A DNA stretch of 64,000 nt, taken from NCBI RefSeq assembly GCF_008831305.1, contig NZ_ML708613.1, positions 124,001 through 188,000 on the forward strand, read 5' to 3'. Shown here piece by piece: positions 10,182 through 21,351 of this stretch (the first letter of the stretch is position 1; each line of letters opens with the position of its first letter). The stretch comes from Kocuria coralli (GTDB lineage: Bacteria > Actinomycetota > Actinomycetes > Actinomycetales > Micrococcaceae). The position numbers and the translations under genes are program-made. Under the pieces are notes generated by a model. That model was not told where the DNA came from. It did not search any database and saw nothing but the letters and a program-made list of their open reading frames with translations.

Positions 10182-11606
10182 TCAGCCGTAGATCGTGCCC
10201 TCGGCGTCGGCGTCCTTGGAGATCTTCTGCGAGAGGAACAGAGCCTCCAGCGCCAGCTCGATCGCATTCGCACGTTCGCCGGGGGTCGTCGCGCCCAGCC
10301 GGTCGGCGAGCTGGTCGTAGAGACCGGCGGTGCTCCCGCCGTCCTCCGCGTCGTCGCCCTCGTCCTCTTCCAGCTCGGGCAGGCCGCCCAGGAACTCCCG
10401 GGCGGGGACGTCCCCGCCGGTGCTGACGGTCACGGTGCCGTCCAGGGCCTCGATGAGGGGCCCCAGGTTGATGCCGCGGAAGGACGACTGCACGGTCTCC
10501 ATGGTGGCCCGGCGCAGCAGATGCTCCAGGACGGCGATCTCGCGGCCCTCTTCGCCGGACTCGAACTCGATCTTGCCCGCCAGCACCTCCACGGCCGCCT
10601 CGATGTCCACCAGGCGGGCGACCGCCTGCTCCTCCCCGTGCAGGGTGGCCCGGCGCAGGGCGGAGGCCGCCGTCGTCTCCGCCCCGGCGATCGAGAAGCG
10701 GGCGGAGACGCCCGAGCGCTGGTCGACCGCAGGGGACTCGCGCAGCAGGCGGGTGTAGCGGGCCAGGATCTCCAGCAGGGTGTCCGGTACCTCGGCCACC
10801 AGGTCGGCCTCCTGCCGGGTCACGGCGATCTCGTCGGCCAGCTCGATGGGGTAGTGGGTGCGGATCTCCGCGCCGAAACGGTCCTTGAGCGGCGTGATGA
10901 TCCGGCCGCGGTTGGTGTAGTCCTCCGGATTGGCGGAGGCGACCACCAGGACGTCCAGCGGCAGGCGCAGCACGTAACCGCGGATCTGGACGTCGCGCTC
11001 CTCCATGACGTTGAGCATGGAGACCTGAATGCGCTCGGCGAGGTCCGGGAGCTCGTTGATGGCCACGATGCCGCGGTGGGCGCGGGGCACCAGGCCGAAG
11101 TGGATGGTCTCCGGGTCGCCCAGCCGGCGTCCTTCGGCCACTCGGACGGGGTCGACGTCGCCGATCAGGTCCGCGACGGAGGTGTCCGGGGTGGCCAGCT
11201 TCTCAACGTAGCGCTCGTCGCGGTGCCGCCACGCGATCGGCAGGTATTCGCCTTCCGCCTCGATGCGCGCCCGCGTGGCCTCCGTGATGGGGTCCTCCGG
11301 ATGCTCGTGCAGGTCGGAGCCCTCGACCTCCGGGGACCACTCGTCCAGCAGTCCCGCGAGGGTGCGCAGGAGCCGGGTCTTGCCCTGGCCGCGCTCGCCC
11401 AGCAGCACGATGTCGTGGCCCGCGATCAGCGCCCGTTCCACCTGGGGCAGCACGGTGTCGCTCAGGCCATGCAGACCGGGCCACGGATCGCGGCCTTCGG
11501 CCAGTGCGGAGAGGAGATTGTCGCGGATTTCCTGGCGCAGGGGGCGGTAGTCGTAGTCCGACGCGCGCAGCTCGCCGAGGGTGTGGATGTCGGGGCGCTC
11601 AGTCAC
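10182..11606 (-). CDS. MoxR/magnesium-chelatase-type AAA+ ATPase
   Basis: This is a 474-residue AAA+ ATPase. Walker A is GERGQGKT (near residue 70), the insert typical of chelatase ATPases follows, and sensor and arginine-finger regions lie around VVASANPEDYTNRGRIITPLKDRFG. The start is GTG 11606: a TAGCGT -10 box (11614-11619, minus strand) lies 7 bases before it and no Shine-Dalgarno is present, so translation is probably leaderless. It is followed by the VWA gene, which supports an ATPase/VWA co-chaperone pair. It is not accompanied by cobalamin or chlorophyll genes, so a cofactor chelatase role is not supported. Confidence 0.83.
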   Translation of the reverse strand: MTERPDIHTLGELRASDYDYRPLRQEIRDNLLSALAEGRDPWPGLHGLSDTVLPQVERALIAGHDIVLLGERGQGKTRLLRTLAGLLDEWSPEVEGSDLHEHPEDPITEATRARIEAEGEYLPIAWRHRDERYVEKLATPDTSVADLIGDVDPVRVAEGRRLGDPETIHFGLVPRAHRGIVAINELPDLAERIQVSMLNVMEERDVQIRGYVLRLPLDVLVVASANPEDYTNRGRIITPLKDRFGAEIRTHYPIELADEIAVTRQEADLVAEVPDTLLEILARYTRLLRESPAVDQRSGVSARFSIAGAETTAASALRRATLHGEEQAVARLVDIEAAVEVLAGKIEFESGEEGREIAVLEHLLRRATMETVQSSFRGINLGPLIEALDGTVTVSTGGDVPAREFLGGLPELEEDEGDDAEDGGSTAGLYDQLADRLGATTPGERANAIELALEALFLSQKISKDADAEGTIYG

Positions 11607-11659
11607 ATCGTCAACGCTAGACCCCCCGTCAAGAGGGTGGTGTGGCCCCCGAGCGGTCT

Positions 11660-11822
11660 TGAGGTGCGAGTTGAGCCGCCGATCGCCGTCGTCCATCCCG
11701 CGAGACACGAGTTGGGCCGCCCATCAGCGCTGACGGGCGGCCCAACTCGCAACTCGCCGCTGGAGGGGTCCGCGAGGGGGCGAGGGATGGCACCGATCAG
11801 CGGTCCAACTCACATCTCGGCG
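11660..11822. repeat. Nested palindrome element between divergent leaderless promoters
   Basis: The inner palindrome 11708-11728/11729-11749 has 21-bp arms, no loop and one mismatch. Flanking segments near 11660-11688 and 11793-11822 are degenerate reverse complements of each other, many differences being G-T wobbles, and both resemble the palindrome half found at 35948. The element lies between the -10 boxes at 11614-11619 (minus) and 11837-11842 (plus), so it cannot be a simple terminator for either gene. Confidence 0.7.
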
Positions 11823-11836
11823 GAGGACTCCGCGAG

Positions 11837-11842
11837 TAGCGT
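11837..11842 (+). promoter_or_regulatory. TAGCGT -10 box of a leaderless gene
   Basis: TAGCGT sits 7 bases before GTG 11850, with no Shine-Dalgarno between, so transcription should begin at or next to the start codon. Confidence 0.6.
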
Positions 11843-11849
11843 GGGGTTC

Positions 11850-12494
11850 GTGAGTAACGACGACGCCGGCCGCCCCACGATCGTGATGCTCGTCCGTCAT
11901 GGGGAGACCCCCACCACGGGCAAGGTCCTCCCCGGGCGCGCGCCCGGCCTGCACCTCTCGGAACGCGGGCGGGAACAGGCCCGGGCGGTCGCGCAGCGAC
12001 TGGCGGGCGTGCCCGTCAGCGCCATCTACACCTCCCCCATGGAGCGCACCCGGGAGACGGCCGTCCCGTCCGAGCGGGCCACGGGCTTGACGGCCCGGAC
12101 GGAGCAGGACCTCATCGAGTGCGACTTCGGCGATTGGACCGGCGAGAACCTGACCGATCTGATGAAGCTGCCGGAGTGGTCCACCGTGCAGCGGGCGCCG
12201 TCGTCGTTCCGCTTCCCGAACGGCGAGAGCTTCTCCCGCATGCAGTCCCGAACGGTGGACGCCGTGGACCGGGCACGTGAGGCGCACCCCGGAGGAGTGG
12301 TGGTCTGCTTCTCCCACGCCGACCCGCTCAAGGCCGTCCTGGCTCATGCCCTGGGCACGCACCTGGACCTGTTCCAGCGGATCGTGGTGGACCCGTGCTC
12401 GGTGTCGGTCATCGCCTACCACCCAGGCCAGGCCCCCGCGGTGCTCCGGGTCAACTCGACGGACGGCCCGCTGGCCTCCCTGATCCCGCCATGA
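11850..12494 (+). CDS. Histidine phosphatase, MSMEG_4193 family
   Basis: This 214-residue member of the phosphoglycerate-mutase-like superfamily has the catalytic loop LVRHGET with the phospho-acceptor histidine near residue 18. A second arginine/histidine pair is in YTSPMERTRET and CFSHADPLK. Its closest recognisable family is the actinobacterial MSMEG_4193 putative phosphomutases, which commonly sit beside SCO1664-family genes as here. GTG 11850 is chosen because of the leaderless TAGCGT box. Its stop overlaps the next start (ATGA). Substrate unknown. Confidence 0.85.
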   Translation: MSNDDAGRPTIVMLVRHGETPTTGKVLPGRAPGLHLSERGREQARAVAQRLAGVPVSAIYTSPMERTRETAVPSERATGLTARTEQDLIECDFGDWTGENLTDLMKLPEWSTVQRAPSSFRFPNGESFSRMQSRTVDAVDRAREAHPGGVVVCFSHADPLKAVLAHALGTHLDLFQRIVVDPCSVSVIAYHPGQAPAVLRVNSTDGPLASLIPP

Positions 12495-13195
12495 CCCCCG
12501 ACGACGAAACCCTCCTGTCCACCGGGGAGATCGACCTCCTGGGCCTGATCGAGGCCAGCAGCAACTCCGCCCTGCTGGCCAGGGTCAGTGCGGGCGGCCG
12601 CACGAGCCTGGCGATCTACAAGCCCGGTGAGGGCGAGCGCCCCCTCCGCGACTTCCCGCCGAAGATCTACCGCCGTGAACGCGCGGCCTATGTCCTCTCC
12701 GATGCCCTGGGCTGGGAGGTCGTGCCCACCACCGTGCTGCGGGAGGACGGGCCGTTCGGGCCCGGCTCGCTCCAGAGATACATCCAGCACGACCCCCTGC
12801 TGCACTACTTCACGCTCTACGACACCCGCCCGGAGACGCATGACGAGCTCCTGAGGATGGCGGTCTTCGACCTCGTCGCGAACAACACCGATCGCAAGGG
12901 CGGGCACGTGCTGCTGGATCCCGACGGCCACGTCTGGGGCATCGACCAGGGCCTGTGCTTCTCCGCGCCCTTCAAGCTGCGGACCGTGATCTGGGAGTTC
13001 GCGGGACGGCCGGTGCCCGATGATCTGCTGGAGGACCTGGGCGGGCTGCTGGACGAACTGCCCGCCGAACTGGCCGAGCTCCTGTTCCCCATGGAGCAGA
13101 TGGCCCTCCAGATGCGCGTCGCGGATCTCCTGGAGAACCCCGTCCTGCCGTTCGACGAGACGGGCGGCTATCGCGTGCCCTGGCCCCCGCTGTGA
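12491..13195 (+). CDS. SCO1664-family protein (kinase-like fold)
   Basis: This is a 234-residue conserved actinobacterial protein. The central FDLVANNTDRKGGHVL followed by HVWGIDQGLCF resembles the catalytic Asp-x-x-Asn and metal-binding Asp of phosphatidylinositol-kinase/HipA-like folds, and the N-terminal LAIYKP would supply the ATP lysine. It is translationally coupled to the phosphatase gene through a 4-base ATGA overlap. In many actinobacteria the same pair is near mycothiol or DUF3090 genes, which are not seen here. Function unknown; the kinase-like call rests on these motifs. Confidence 0.8.
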   Translation: MTPDDETLLSTGEIDLLGLIEASSNSALLARVSAGGRTSLAIYKPGEGERPLRDFPPKIYRRERAAYVLSDALGWEVVPTTVLREDGPFGPGSLQRYIQHDPLLHYFTLYDTRPETHDELLRMAVFDLVANNTDRKGGHVLLDPDGHVWGIDQGLCFSAPFKLRTVIWEFAGRPVPDDLLEDLGGLLDELPAELAELLFPMEQMALQMRVADLLENPVLPFDETGGYRVPWPPL

Positions 13196-13239
13196 GGGAC
13201 CCGGGGAGAGCCTCACGATGACAACTTCTGCGAACCGTG

Positions 13240-13268
13240 TTGCCCGGGCGGCCCTTCGCGTCTACTGT
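13240..13268 (+). promoter_or_regulatory. Promoter of the beta-glucoside operon
   Basis: TTGCCC (13240-13245) and TACTGT (13263-13268) are separated by 17 bases, a sigma-70-type arrangement. The predicted transcript begins just before the cre-like site and the RAT. Confidence 0.6.
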
Positions 13269-13276
13269 TCTTGGTG

Positions 13277-13290
13277 AGCTAACGCTTACA
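13277..13290 (-). promoter_or_regulatory. cre-like operator for catabolite control
   Basis: Read on the minus strand the site is TGTAAGCGTTAGCT, which fits the catabolite-responsive element pattern TGWAARCGYTWNCW at every position. It lies between the -10 box and the antiterminator, where a bound LacI-family regulator would block transcription. The cognate regulator is not in this window, and actinobacteria lack a classical CcpA, so the binding protein is inferred. Confidence 0.55.
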
Positions 13291-13346
13291 GGATTGTTAC
13301 TTGGCAGCCCCGCCTCCTCGCGGGACCTGCACACCGAGGCAAGACC
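13291..13346 (+). promoter_or_regulatory. RAT: ribonucleic antiterminator bound by LicT
   Basis: The segment starts GGATTGTTAC and ends GGCAAGACC, the two conserved sides of the BglG/LicT recognition hairpin. Its 3' side (AAGACCT) is also the 5' side of the following terminator, so the two structures exclude each other. The licT gene lies 3.7 kb downstream. The loop region is longer than in textbook RATs. Confidence 0.85.
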
Positions 13347-13380
13347 TGAGATGCACCCGTGTGCGTCTCGGGTCTTTTTT
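13342..13380 (+). terminator. Intrinsic terminator (attenuator) of the beta-glucoside operon
   Basis: The stem 13342-13356/13361-13375 has two G-T wobbles, a 4-base loop CCGT, and runs into a stretch of T residues. This is a rare canonical T-tract terminator in the window. It overlaps the RAT and so is the switch controlled by LicT. Confidence 0.88.
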
Positions 13381-13457
13381 ATTGCCCGGAAATAGCCGGT
13401 GAGCGTAGTCAGCATCCTCGGCGACGACGCCGGGGCGAACCGGAAAGGCAGACGATC

Positions 13458-16888
<3,431 letters not shown>

Positions 16889-16907
16889 CCATCGCAGCGC
16901 CTGCGGT

Positions 16908-16934
16908 ACCCGGGTGGCTCCCCGCCGCCCGGGT
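16908..16934 (+). terminator. Hairpin between bglA and licT, possible partial terminator
   Basis: Arms 16908-16917 and 16925-16934 (ACCCGGGTGG with CCGCCCGGGT) pair with one wobble. There is no T-run. It could attenuate transcription into licT or stabilise the upstream message. Confidence 0.4.
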
Positions 16935-16999
16935 CCCCGCGGGGGGCAGTGCACCCCGCAGGGACCGGAGCGGTGCCCAGGAACCTGCGGCGGGAGTCC

Positions 17000-17038
17000 G
17001 GAGATGAGCTCAGGAGATGAGCTCAGGAGATGAGCTCA
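17000..17038 (+). repeat. Three exact 13-bp tandem repeats before licT
   Basis: GGAGATGAGCTCA occurs three times in a row (17000-17012, 17013-17025, 17026-17038), with a degenerate fourth copy. Each copy carries a GGAG and an ATG. Because 13 is not a multiple of three, the ATGs fall in all three frames. The array ends 16 bases before the licT start. Confidence 0.9.
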
Positions 17039-17054
17039 AGAGCTGAGAAAGACG

Positions 17055-17903
17055 GTGAACGTGGAGATCCTGCGGGTCTTCAACAACAATGTCGTCCTGG
17101 CCAGACCGGCCCAGGGCGATGAGGTCGTGCTGACCGGCCGGGGCCTGGGTTTCCAGGCCAGGCCCGGGCAGGCCGTGGACGAGTCCAAGGTCGTCCGCGT
17201 CTTCGCCCCGGTGGACGGCCGCGACGTCGACCACCTCGGCCAGCTCGTGGCCGCGGTGCCGCCCGAGCACGTGAAGCTCGCGGTGGTGGCCCTCGAGAGC
17301 GCGGGGCTCTCCGAGGTCGCCGACAGCAGTCCTTCCCTGGTCGTCACGCTGTCCGACCACCTGAGTTTCGCGATCAAACGGGTGCGGGAGAACATCCGCC
17401 TGGACTATCCGCTGGAGACGGAGGTCGGGCATCTGTTCCCCACGGAGCTGAAGCAGGCGCAACAGGTGCTGGCAGCGGTCAACGAGGCCAGCGACGTCCG
17501 GCTTCCCGACAGCGAGGCCGTGGCCATCGCGCTGCACCTGGTCAACGTCGGCTTCACCACGGGGGACCTGTCCTACACCTACAAGCTCACGGGCATCCTG
17601 CAGCAGCTCCTGGAGGTCGTGGGCCAGACGTACGGGCGGAACCTGGACAACTCGTTCATCAGCGTGGCCCGTTTCATCACGCATCTGCGGTATCTGTTCG
17701 TCCGCATCCAGTCCGGCAAGCAGCTCGCGGGAGAGGCCTCGGCGGTCGGTGAGGCGATCCGGACCTCGCAGCCGGAGGCCTACCGCTGCGCCGAACGCGT
17801 CGCTGCCCTCCTGGAACTGCGCCTCGACACCACCGTGACCCCCGATGAGACGGCCTACCTGGCGTTGCATATCGCCCGGGTGGTCTCCGACCCCAGAACC
17901 TGA
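17055..17903 (+). CDS. licT: LicT/BglG-family transcriptional antiterminator
   Basis: This 282-residue RNA-binding antiterminator has the co-antiterminator domain (about 1-55, VEILRVFNNNVVLA with the later GLGFQARPGQ). Two PTS regulatory domains follow: PRD1 (histidines in VGHLFP and ALHLVN) and PRD2 (histidines in FITHLRY and LALHIARV). Phosphorylation of these histidines by HPr and EII sets its activity. Its target is the RAT at 13291. The start may be GTG 17055 or GTG 17061. Being inside the operon, it can amplify its own expression. Confidence 0.93.
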   Translation: MNVEILRVFNNNVVLARPAQGDEVVLTGRGLGFQARPGQAVDESKVVRVFAPVDGRDVDHLGQLVAAVPPEHVKLAVVALESAGLSEVADSSPSLVVTLSDHLSFAIKRVRENIRLDYPLETEVGHLFPTELKQAQQVLAAVNEASDVRLPDSEAVAIALHLVNVGFTTGDLSYTYKLTGILQQLLEVVGQTYGRNLDNSFISVARFITHLRYLFVRIQSGKQLAGEASAVGEAIRTSQPEAYRCAERVAALLELRLDTTVTPDETAYLALHIARVVSDPRT

Positions 17904-17978
17904 ACGGCGCCCGAGCGGTGCGGCGGCCCCGACCGGACCGGTATCGTCGTCGCGCGGAAGAACCCGCCCCGAACCGCA

Positions 17979-18024
17979 CGCCATTCATCGTGCCCCATTC
18001 ATTTCACGCCCCATTCATCTCACA
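17979..18024 (+). repeat. Tandem 16-bp repeats before the HAD gene
   Basis: A unit close to CCCATTCATTTCACGC is present about three times, ending just before the Shine-Dalgarno of the next gene. The copies differ at a few positions. Confidence 0.7.
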
Positions 18025-18037
18025 AGGAGAACACCGC

Positions 18038-18850
18038 ATGACCGACTACCGCCTCGTGGCCTTCGACATGGACGGCACCCTGCTGGACTCCAGCCGCGAT
18101 CTCCAGCCGGGGACCCGCCGGGCCTTCGAAGCCATGCATGCGGACGGGACGCGCATCATGCTCGCCTCGGGGCGCCCCATCCCGGGTCTGGCCATGCTCG
18201 CCCGCAAGCTCGGCCTGGGGGAGAACCTGGTGTTCGCGGGGATGAACGGCTCCGTGGTGGTGGACCAGGCCAGCGGCGAGGAGATCGCTCGCCACCCGCT
18301 GCCCATGGACACGGCGGTGGCGCTGATCAAGGCCGCCAAGCGCCACGGGATCCGGGTCATGATCCCGAACGACGGCGAGCTGATCGTCGAGGACGGCTCC
18401 CACCCCGTCGTGACCCACGAGGCCGGCGGGAACGACCTGACCATCCGGGTGGTCGAGGACCTGACCGCGATCGACGTGGCGCCCACCAAGGTCCTGTTCA
18501 CGGCGGACCGGGAGATCCTGGAACCGCTGTTCGACGATCTCGTGCGCGAGTTCGAGGGTGCCATCGAACTGGCCTACTCCGCGCCGATCTACCTCGAGGC
18601 CACCGCCCGGGGCGTCGACAAGGGCTCGGCGATCACGGACTTCTGCAAGGCCGACGGCGTGGAGCTCTCGCAGGTGATCGCATTCGGCGACAACGGCAAC
18701 GACATCGGCATGCTGCGGACCGCCGGCCTGGGCGTCTGCATGGGTAACGGCATCCCCGAGGCCAAGGAGGCCGCGGACCTGGTCACCACGTCGAACAACG
18801 ACGAGGGCATCGCCCGGGTCCTCTCCCAGCACTTCGACTTCGAGTTCTGA
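18038..18850 (+). CDS. Cof-type HAD-superfamily phosphatase
   Basis: This is a 270-residue haloacid-dehalogenase hydrolase of the Cof/YidA class with a type IIB cap. Motif I is FDMDGTLLD (nucleophile Asp and acid/base Asp), motif II is LASGRP, and motifs III/IV are in TKVLF and VIAFGDNGNDIGML. Family members dephosphorylate sugar phosphates and related metabolites. Its position after licT suggests it relieves sugar-phosphate stress from the beta-glucoside operon, which is inference. AAGGAG lies before the start. Confidence 0.88.
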   Translation: MTDYRLVAFDMDGTLLDSSRDLQPGTRRAFEAMHADGTRIMLASGRPIPGLAMLARKLGLGENLVFAGMNGSVVVDQASGEEIARHPLPMDTAVALIKAAKRHGIRVMIPNDGELIVEDGSHPVVTHEAGGNDLTIRVVEDLTAIDVAPTKVLFTADREILEPLFDDLVREFEGAIELAYSAPIYLEATARGVDKGSAITDFCKADGVELSQVIAFGDNGNDIGMLRTAGLGVCMGNGIPEAKEAADLVTTSNNDEGIARVLSQHFDFEF

Positions 18851-18908
18851 GCCCGGGGGTTCACCAGGCCCAGCTGCCCCGATAGCCGCGACCCGCTAGC
18901 GTGGGTTC

Positions 18909-20258
18909 ATGGAACGCGTGTGGTGGAACGGGCCGCTCGACGTCGAAAGCCTCGCGCTCGATTCGGTCGATGCGGCTGCCCGGGCTCTGGGAGAGCTCAC
19001 CGGAGACGCCGGCCGGTTCGCGCCTTCGGCGCCGGCCACCGCGGCGGCCTTCGATTCGCTGGGTCACCTCCGCGTCGATGGCCGGATGCCCCGGTTGTTC
19101 TCGCCGTTGTCCGACTTCTGGCCCACCCGGGACGGCTGGGTCCGGACCCACGGGAACTACCCGCACCACGCTCGCCGGATGCTCGCAGCGCTGCAGGTGG
19201 ACGATGTCGCAGCCGTCTTCGACCCGGGGGCCGATGCCGGGAGCGTGAGGGACGCGGCCGGCGTCGTCGGCGATGCGCTGCTGCGGATGACCGCTGCCGA
19301 TGCGGAGCGGTCCATCCAAGCGGAGGGAGGCATTGCCGCCGCTGTGCGGAGCCCTGACGAGTGGTCGGCAACCCTGATGGCTCAGGATCTCGCGGGGACC
19401 CCGTGGCTGCAGATCACCCCCGCTGCAGCGGCCGGCCGGCCCGACGAGGCGCTCTGGCATCAACGTCCTCACTCTGATCGTTCGACCGTGCGCCCGCTCT
19501 CCGGCCTGCGCGTCCTAGACTTCACCCGCGTGATCGCGGGGCCCATCGCCACGCGGCTCCTGGCAGCGCTGGGAGCGCAGGTGCTGCGCATCGACCCTCC
19601 GCAGCTGCCCGATCTGCTGGACCAGCACATCGATGCCGGGTTCGGCAAACGATCCGCCTATGCGGACCTCGCGAACCCGCGGGACCGGGCGGCCGTGCTC
19701 CGGTTGGTGCAGTCCGCCGACGTGGTGGTCACGGGGTACCGCCCGGGGGCCTTGCGGCAGTTCGGCCTGGACGAGCAGTCCCTCCTGGCGGCACGACCGG
19801 AGCTGATCGTGGCCAGCCTGGACGCCTGGGGAAGGAGCGGCCCCTGGGGCCGACTGCGCGGTTTCGACAGCATCGTTCAGGCGGCCAGCGGGATCGCCAC
19901 GATCTACGGTCACGACGATGGATCGGGCTGGCGGCCCGGTGCGCTGCCCTGCCAAGCCCTGGACCACGCCACCGGCTACGGGGTCGCCGCCGGGATCATC
20001 GAGCTGCTGGCCCGTCAGGCGCAGTCCGGCCTGGGCGGTGCGGTGCATCTGGCGCTGGCCAGAACTGCCGCGGAGTTGCTCGCTCGGCAGAGCGTTGACG
20101 CTCCGGTGAGCGAGCTGGACCTCCCCGCAACGCGCACCATGGACAGTGAGTTCGGGCCGTTGGCCTATACGCCACCGCCTCTGCTCGTGGACGGCGAGCT
20201 CCTGGACTACACGGCCGCGCCCGTTCCGCCAGGCTCCTCCCCTTTGTCCTGGTGGTGA
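18909..20258 (+). CDS. CaiB/BaiF family III CoA-transferase with extra N-terminal half
   Basis: This 449-residue protein begins with about 190 residues resembling a CaiB small-domain region (FSPLSDFWPTRDGWVRTHGN). The normal start of a family III CoA transferase (PLSGLRVLDFTRVIAGPIAT) appears only near residue 198. The catalytic aspartate, which forms the acyl anhydride, is present in LPCQALDHATGYG. Start ATG 18909 lies 6 bases after a TAGCGT box (18897-18902), so it is probably leaderless. The acyl substrate is unknown. The same architecture is known in other actinobacterial CoA transferases. Confidence 0.83.
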   Translation: MERVWWNGPLDVESLALDSVDAAARALGELTGDAGRFAPSAPATAAAFDSLGHLRVDGRMPRLFSPLSDFWPTRDGWVRTHGNYPHHARRMLAALQVDDVAAVFDPGADAGSVRDAAGVVGDALLRMTAADAERSIQAEGGIAAAVRSPDEWSATLMAQDLAGTPWLQITPAAAAGRPDEALWHQRPHSDRSTVRPLSGLRVLDFTRVIAGPIATRLLAALGAQVLRIDPPQLPDLLDQHIDAGFGKRSAYADLANPRDRAAVLRLVQSADVVVTGYRPGALRQFGLDEQSLLAARPELIVASLDAWGRSGPWGRLRGFDSIVQAASGIATIYGHDDGSGWRPGALPCQALDHATGYGVAAGIIELLARQAQSGLGGAVHLALARTAAELLARQSVDAPVSELDLPATRTMDSEFGPLAYTPPPLLVDGELLDYTAAPVPPGSSPLSWW

Positions 20259-20545
20259 TCGACCCGTCGGTCTTTGCGATGGCGTGCGACGGTCATGCCC
20301 GCCCCGACCAGGGCCATTGATGTCACCGCGGGAAGAGAGGTGATCATATAGGCGGCTACTGATATGGCACTGATCGTGCAGTCCGCCAGATCGTTTCTCA
20401 GCATTCCTCTGCTCTGGTCGTGCTTGGACGCCTTGTGCATGAGAAATGTGACGAAGACCTGGCTAACGAGGCCGAAGATCAAGAGGGTAATCGCTATCCT
20501 GTCTGATCTTAAGAGGAATGCAAATATAGCCATTGCATATATCAC
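20207..20545 (-). CDS. Small three-helix membrane protein, unknown
   Basis: The frame encodes about 112 residues with at least three hydrophobic stretches (IFAFLLRSDRIAITLLIFGL, then VAAYMITSLPAVTSMALVGA) and a charged tail. It is 41 bases after the DUF805 gene on the same strand, and both are lower in GC than their surroundings. The 3' end overlaps the convergent CoA-transferase gene by 52 bases. GTG 20545 has no Shine-Dalgarno. The frame stays open upstream to a GAGGAG right after the DUF805 stop, where only ATT (20575) could serve as start. Function unknown. Confidence 0.5.
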   Translation of the reverse strand: MIYAMAIFAFLLRSDRIAITLLIFGLVSQVFVTFLMHKASKHDQSRGMLRNDLADCTISAISVAAYMITSLPAVTSMALVGAGMTVARHRKDRRVDHHQDKGEEPGGTGAAV

Positions 20546-20586
20546 AAGCGGTACTACGGGGAGATATCGTGAAATACTCGTGCTCC

Positions 20587-21081
20587 TCAGAAGGTCGGCT
20601 CAGGGGCGGGTGGCTTGTCGAAACGCGCGCCGTCGGGTCTGGAGGGGCGTAAGGCGAATACGGCGAGAGCGACCCACCCCGGCGTCGTGAACAGGAGCAG
20701 TAGTGCCCACCATCCGGAAGAATTGCCGTCGTGCAGTCTGCGCACCGTCAGGGCGACAAAGGGGATGGCGCTGATCAGCAGTACGACCAGGAAGACGAAG
20801 CTCAAGGAGGAGCCGAAGGCATTCAGCTGCGCTGCATCCTGCGTGGTTATCAGGGCCGGTCTTCCGCCACCAAACAATGCCGTCAGAGCGGAGTACCCGG
20901 TGGTGATGGTTACGAGCAGCGAGAAGATCCACCAATATTCTGATCGAGAGGATCGCCCGCTGAATTGATAGTACCTATCGTAGAACAAGCGTATAGCGCA
21001 CAGCAGAGATGCTTTGACCGGTGCTTCTTCGTCAGGGTCGTGATAGTCGGCGGGCCTTTCGGCGATATGTCGCGTCTGCAT
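20587..21081 (-). CDS. DUF805 membrane protein
   Basis: This 164-residue protein shows the DUF805 signature: YYQFSGRSSRSEYWW near the start of the domain, four hydrophobic segments, and VRRLHDGNSSGWW before the last helices. The family is widespread and uncharacterised. ATG 21081 was chosen because AGGAGC lies just upstream; longer in-frame starts run into the repeat region. It probably forms a small operon with the membrane protein downstream. Confidence 0.82.
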   Translation of the reverse strand: MQTRHIAERPADYHDPDEEAPVKASLLCAIRLFYDRYYQFSGRSSRSEYWWIFSLLVTITTGYSALTALFGGGRPALITTQDAAQLNAFGSSLSFVFLVVLLISAIPFVALTVRRLHDGNSSGWWALLLLFTTPGWVALAVFALRPSRPDGARFDKPPAPEPTF

Positions 21082-21189
21082 CTTGCTCCTATCGATTGCA
21101 TCGACGGGTCTCCAATCACCGTACAACAAGGGTCCAGATCGTCGTTGAGAGAGACGAGCCCGACGGCGGAGCAGCTCGCTCTCATTCTT

Positions 21190-21320
21190 CGAGTGGTCGA
21201 TCTGATCGCCCATCCCCGCCGATGGGCGAGCAGATCGACCACTCGCGGGTGTGGAGCGATCAGACTGACCACTCGTCGGATTTAAGCCATCAGACTGACC
21301 GCTCGGCGTCGGCGTCGGCG
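21190..21320. repeat. Long palindrome plus two direct half-copies
   Basis: Arms 21190-21214 and 21221-21245 pair over 25 bp with one mismatch around a 6-base loop, and the inner part is the shared GCCCATC/GATGGGC core. Two further copies resembling the 3' arm (CAGACTGACC at 21261 and again at 21291) follow in direct orientation. The element lies downstream of fadH and upstream of the DUF805 gene. Confidence 0.8.
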
Positions 21321-21351
21321 CGGCTGGCCCAGGCCCGGTCCGCAGCCCGGG

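Noticed and set aside
10182-11606. Cofactor magnesium or cobalt chelatase
   Set aside because: The AAA/VWA pair lacks the large catalytic H/CobN subunit, and no tetrapyrrole genes are nearby.
9036-11849. Very long plus-strand open frame opposite the VWA and AAA genes
   Set aside because: It is antisense to two genes with clear ATPase and VWA motifs. High GC keeps shadow frames open, and its translation is low-complexity Gly/Arg/Val/Gln sequence without domains. Only its end, from GTG 11850, is a real gene.
21190-21320. CRISPR-like array
   Set aside because: The repeats are few, unevenly spaced and form a palindrome with half-copies. There are no regular spacers and no cas genes.
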